From CBDCVY01 sp965223245 (GTDB taxonomy: Bacteria; Nitrospinota; Nitrospinia; Nitrospinales; Nitrospinaceae): a stretch of 64,000 nt of DNA. This document shows, in pieces, positions 63,039 to 64,000 of the stretch (the first letter of the stretch is position 1; each line of letters begins with the position of its first letter). The stretch spans positions 744,001-808,000 of the forward strand of contig CBDCVY010000013.1 of NCBI GenBank assembly GCA_965223245.1, written 5' to 3'. The position numbers were made by a program, and so were the translations under genes. The notes beneath the pieces were generated by a model. That model was not told the origin of the DNA, searched no databases, and saw nothing but the letters and a program-made list of their open reading frames with translations.

Positions 63039-63224
63039 TTAATGACCTGCGCCGCCACCGGAACCAGTGGTCCACAGATAATAAAAATCTAAACCTTGTA
63101 CTTCCATAAGAGCCCAATTAATTAATACGTAATAACAACCCATTGCAGCAGCAGCAATGATGAAGTGAATAATAGACTTTGGGGTTATAAATCTCTTTTT
63201 TTCTTCTTGAATCTCTTCTGACAT
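63039..63224 (-). CDS. Small membrane protein, 61 aa
   Basis: The product has a charged N-terminus, one hydrophobic helix at about 18-38 (IIHFIIAAAAMGCYYVLINWAL) and a Gly-rich, His-ending C-terminus (TTGSGGGAGH). A terminator follows it. I do not recognise the family. Its neighbours are other tiny membrane proteins and a DUF420-like protein, so a small subunit of a respiratory complex is a reasonable guess. Confidence 0.65.
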   Translation of the reverse strand: MSEEIQEEKKRFITPKSIIHFIIAAAAMGCYYVLINWALMEVQGLDFYYLWTTGSGGGAGH

Positions 63225-63283
63225 GAGTCTTAAATCTCCCCTTTAAACAAGGATTGGTGGTTGATACAAATTATTTAATAAAA

Positions 63284-63388
63284 CTAACGCCAAACTGAGG
63301 CAAACCAATAAAAGAACCAAAGACAGAAAATAACTGTCGCAATGTAGATAATTGGCCCCGCAGTTTCCTTAATTTTCTCAAGATCCAT
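63284..63388 (-). CDS. Small single-helix membrane protein, 34 aa
   Basis: The ATG at 63388 is preceded by AAGGA at nine bases. The 34-residue product begins with a charged stretch (MDLEKIKETAG) and continues as one helix rich in aromatics (IIYIATVIFCLWFFYWFASVW), ending in Arg. Such CcoQ-like or oxidase-subunit-like miniproteins are common beside heme-copper oxidase genes. It lies upstream of the 61-residue gene on the same strand. Confidence 0.6.
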   Translation of the reverse strand: MDLEKIKETAGPIIYIATVIFCLWFFYWFASVWR

Positions 63389-63497
63389 TTTGGAAATTCC
63401 TTTTGAAGGTGACTAAATTGATTTATTCTTGACAGTAGTAAATTGCCAATGATAATTTATCCGTCCCGTTACTCAAACTTTTGAAAAGGAATAACAC

Positions 63498-63605
63498 ATG
63501 GCCAGTAAAGACGGAAAAATCTTCGATACTATTGTTATAATTGGATTGGGCGTTAATGTTTTAACAGCCCTTTATCTAATCCTCATGTACTTTGAAGTCA
63601 TATAA
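63498..63605 (+). CDS. Small single-helix membrane protein, 35 aa
   Basis: The ATG at 63498 follows AAGGA at seven bases. The 35-residue product has a charged start (MASKDGKIFD) and one hydrophobic helix (TIVIIGLGVNVLTALYLILMYF). It runs opposite to the 34-residue gene, with 109 bp between their starts. It resembles the miniproteins that accompany terminal oxidases. Confidence 0.6.
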   Translation: MASKDGKIFDTIVIIGLGVNVLTALYLILMYFEVI

Positions 63606-63710
63606 AGCTGGCCAAATCTACCACAGGCCTTAAAAATGTGTCAAGAGTAAAAACCCGCAACCCCTCAAAAAAATTGATTTTGGGTAAAAAAATACAAATT
63701 TAGGTGTTTT

Positions 63711-64000
63711 TTAACCTGCAGCTGGAGCCAAGGGATAAATTACATAAAGCATCAGATAAGTGGCTGTACTGGTGCAAAGAATCAGGGCGAATAGAACCAT
63801 GGTGAATCTTCCTAGTACCCGATGTCTGCGAGCCCCATTGGGTAACATCTTTTCTATCAGTAATTCCAGGCTAATTACCAGAGCAATTGTGGCAAAAATC
63901 AGAAAATAGGCTATCTGAGACTGTTTTGACTTTCCCAATAAAATACAAACGATTTCCCAAACCAACCAAATTCCGATAATCCAAAAAAATAACCGTTTGA
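63711..64000 (-). CDS. Partial DUF420-like membrane protein, cut by the window edge
   Basis: The frame is open to the window end (residues read KRLFFWIIGIWLVWEIVC upstream of a TTG at 63965), so the true start lies beyond 64000. Three hydrophobic helices are visible, and the segment GARRHRVLGRFTMVLFALI, then CTSTATYLMLYVIYP, fits the C-terminal part of DUF420/CtaM-type proteins linked to cytochrome oxidase assembly. The assignment is tentative. Confidence 0.6.
   Translation of the reverse strand, partial: KRLFFWIIGIWLVWEIVCILLGKSKQSQIAYFLIFATIALVISLELLIEKMLPNGARRHRVLGRFTMVLFALILCTSTATYLMLYVIYPLAPAAG

Overview
The window is AT-rich DNA from a Gram-negative bacterium. It has lipoproteins, porins, a DUF4105 protein, a BamD-like lipoprotein, ExbB/ExbD, two-partner secretion and an exosortase. 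Gene density is high with short spacers. I saw no rRNA, CRISPR array, integrase, transposase or phage gene. The gene mix (SulP carrier, Ycf46-like ATPase, Rieske/glutamate-synthase fusion, DUF3015, exosortase/EpsI, many TPR proteins) suggests a marine Nitrospinota-like chemolithotroph. That placement is inference, because no marker gene here settles it.

Region by region. About 0.5-7 kb is signalling: a small unknown protein, two REC-histidine kinases, an NtrC-type sigma-54 activator, a CBS protein, and a HAMP protein that stops before any output domain. About 7-13.6 kb holds a SulP anion carrier, a phosphate-selective-type porin, a small pentapeptide protein, the Rieske/glutamate-synthase fusion and a CbiX-like protein. 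About 13.8-21.6 kb holds a beta-propeller protein coupled to a Ycf46-like AAA ATPase, a threonine-to-glycine pair (tdh, kbl) and a KamA-type radical SAM enzyme after a 750-bp gene-free stretch. About 21.7-30.2 kb is a two-partner secretion locus: an exported helical protein, TpsB, a 1651-residue TpsA with strict 240-bp repeats, and a TPR lipoprotein.

The most unusual part is 30.2-39.9 kb. An IF3 N-terminal domain is fused to a large unrecognised protein, with a 16-bp perfect palindrome next to its TTG start. Beside it is a six-gene minus-strand operon with overlapping or nearly touching genes. In order these are a glycoside-binding/TIM-barrel-like protein, a TPR plus outer-membrane barrel protein, an exported beta-sandwich protein, a 96-residue protein with a C-terminal sorting-type tail, an exosortase whose nucleophile Cys is Ser, and a lipoprotein joining an EpsI domain to a six-hairpin-glycosidase-like domain. 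This reads as a self-contained surface-anchoring or glycan export system with one dedicated miniature substrate.

About 40-47 kb is accessory: a long pentapeptide beta-helix protein with a lone receiver, an ADP-ribosylglycohydrolase, a DCC protein, an HTH-metallo-beta-lactamase fusion, an SDR-DUF2867 protein and an FG-GAP lipoprotein. About 47-64 kb is mostly housekeeping or envelope: a B12-type radical SAM protein, ftsY, PilZ, DUF4105, DUF3015, tRNA-Cys, tRNA-Gly, plsY, a sigma-70 factor, BamD, ExbBD, a probably dead endonuclease I homologue, an M18 aminopeptidase, an Nfu-N protein, a TPR protein, a lone ABC ATPase and a phosphoglycerate-mutase-like phosphatase. The right edge carries several very small membrane proteins next to a partial DUF420-like membrane protein, which looks like the start of a respiratory-chain locus.
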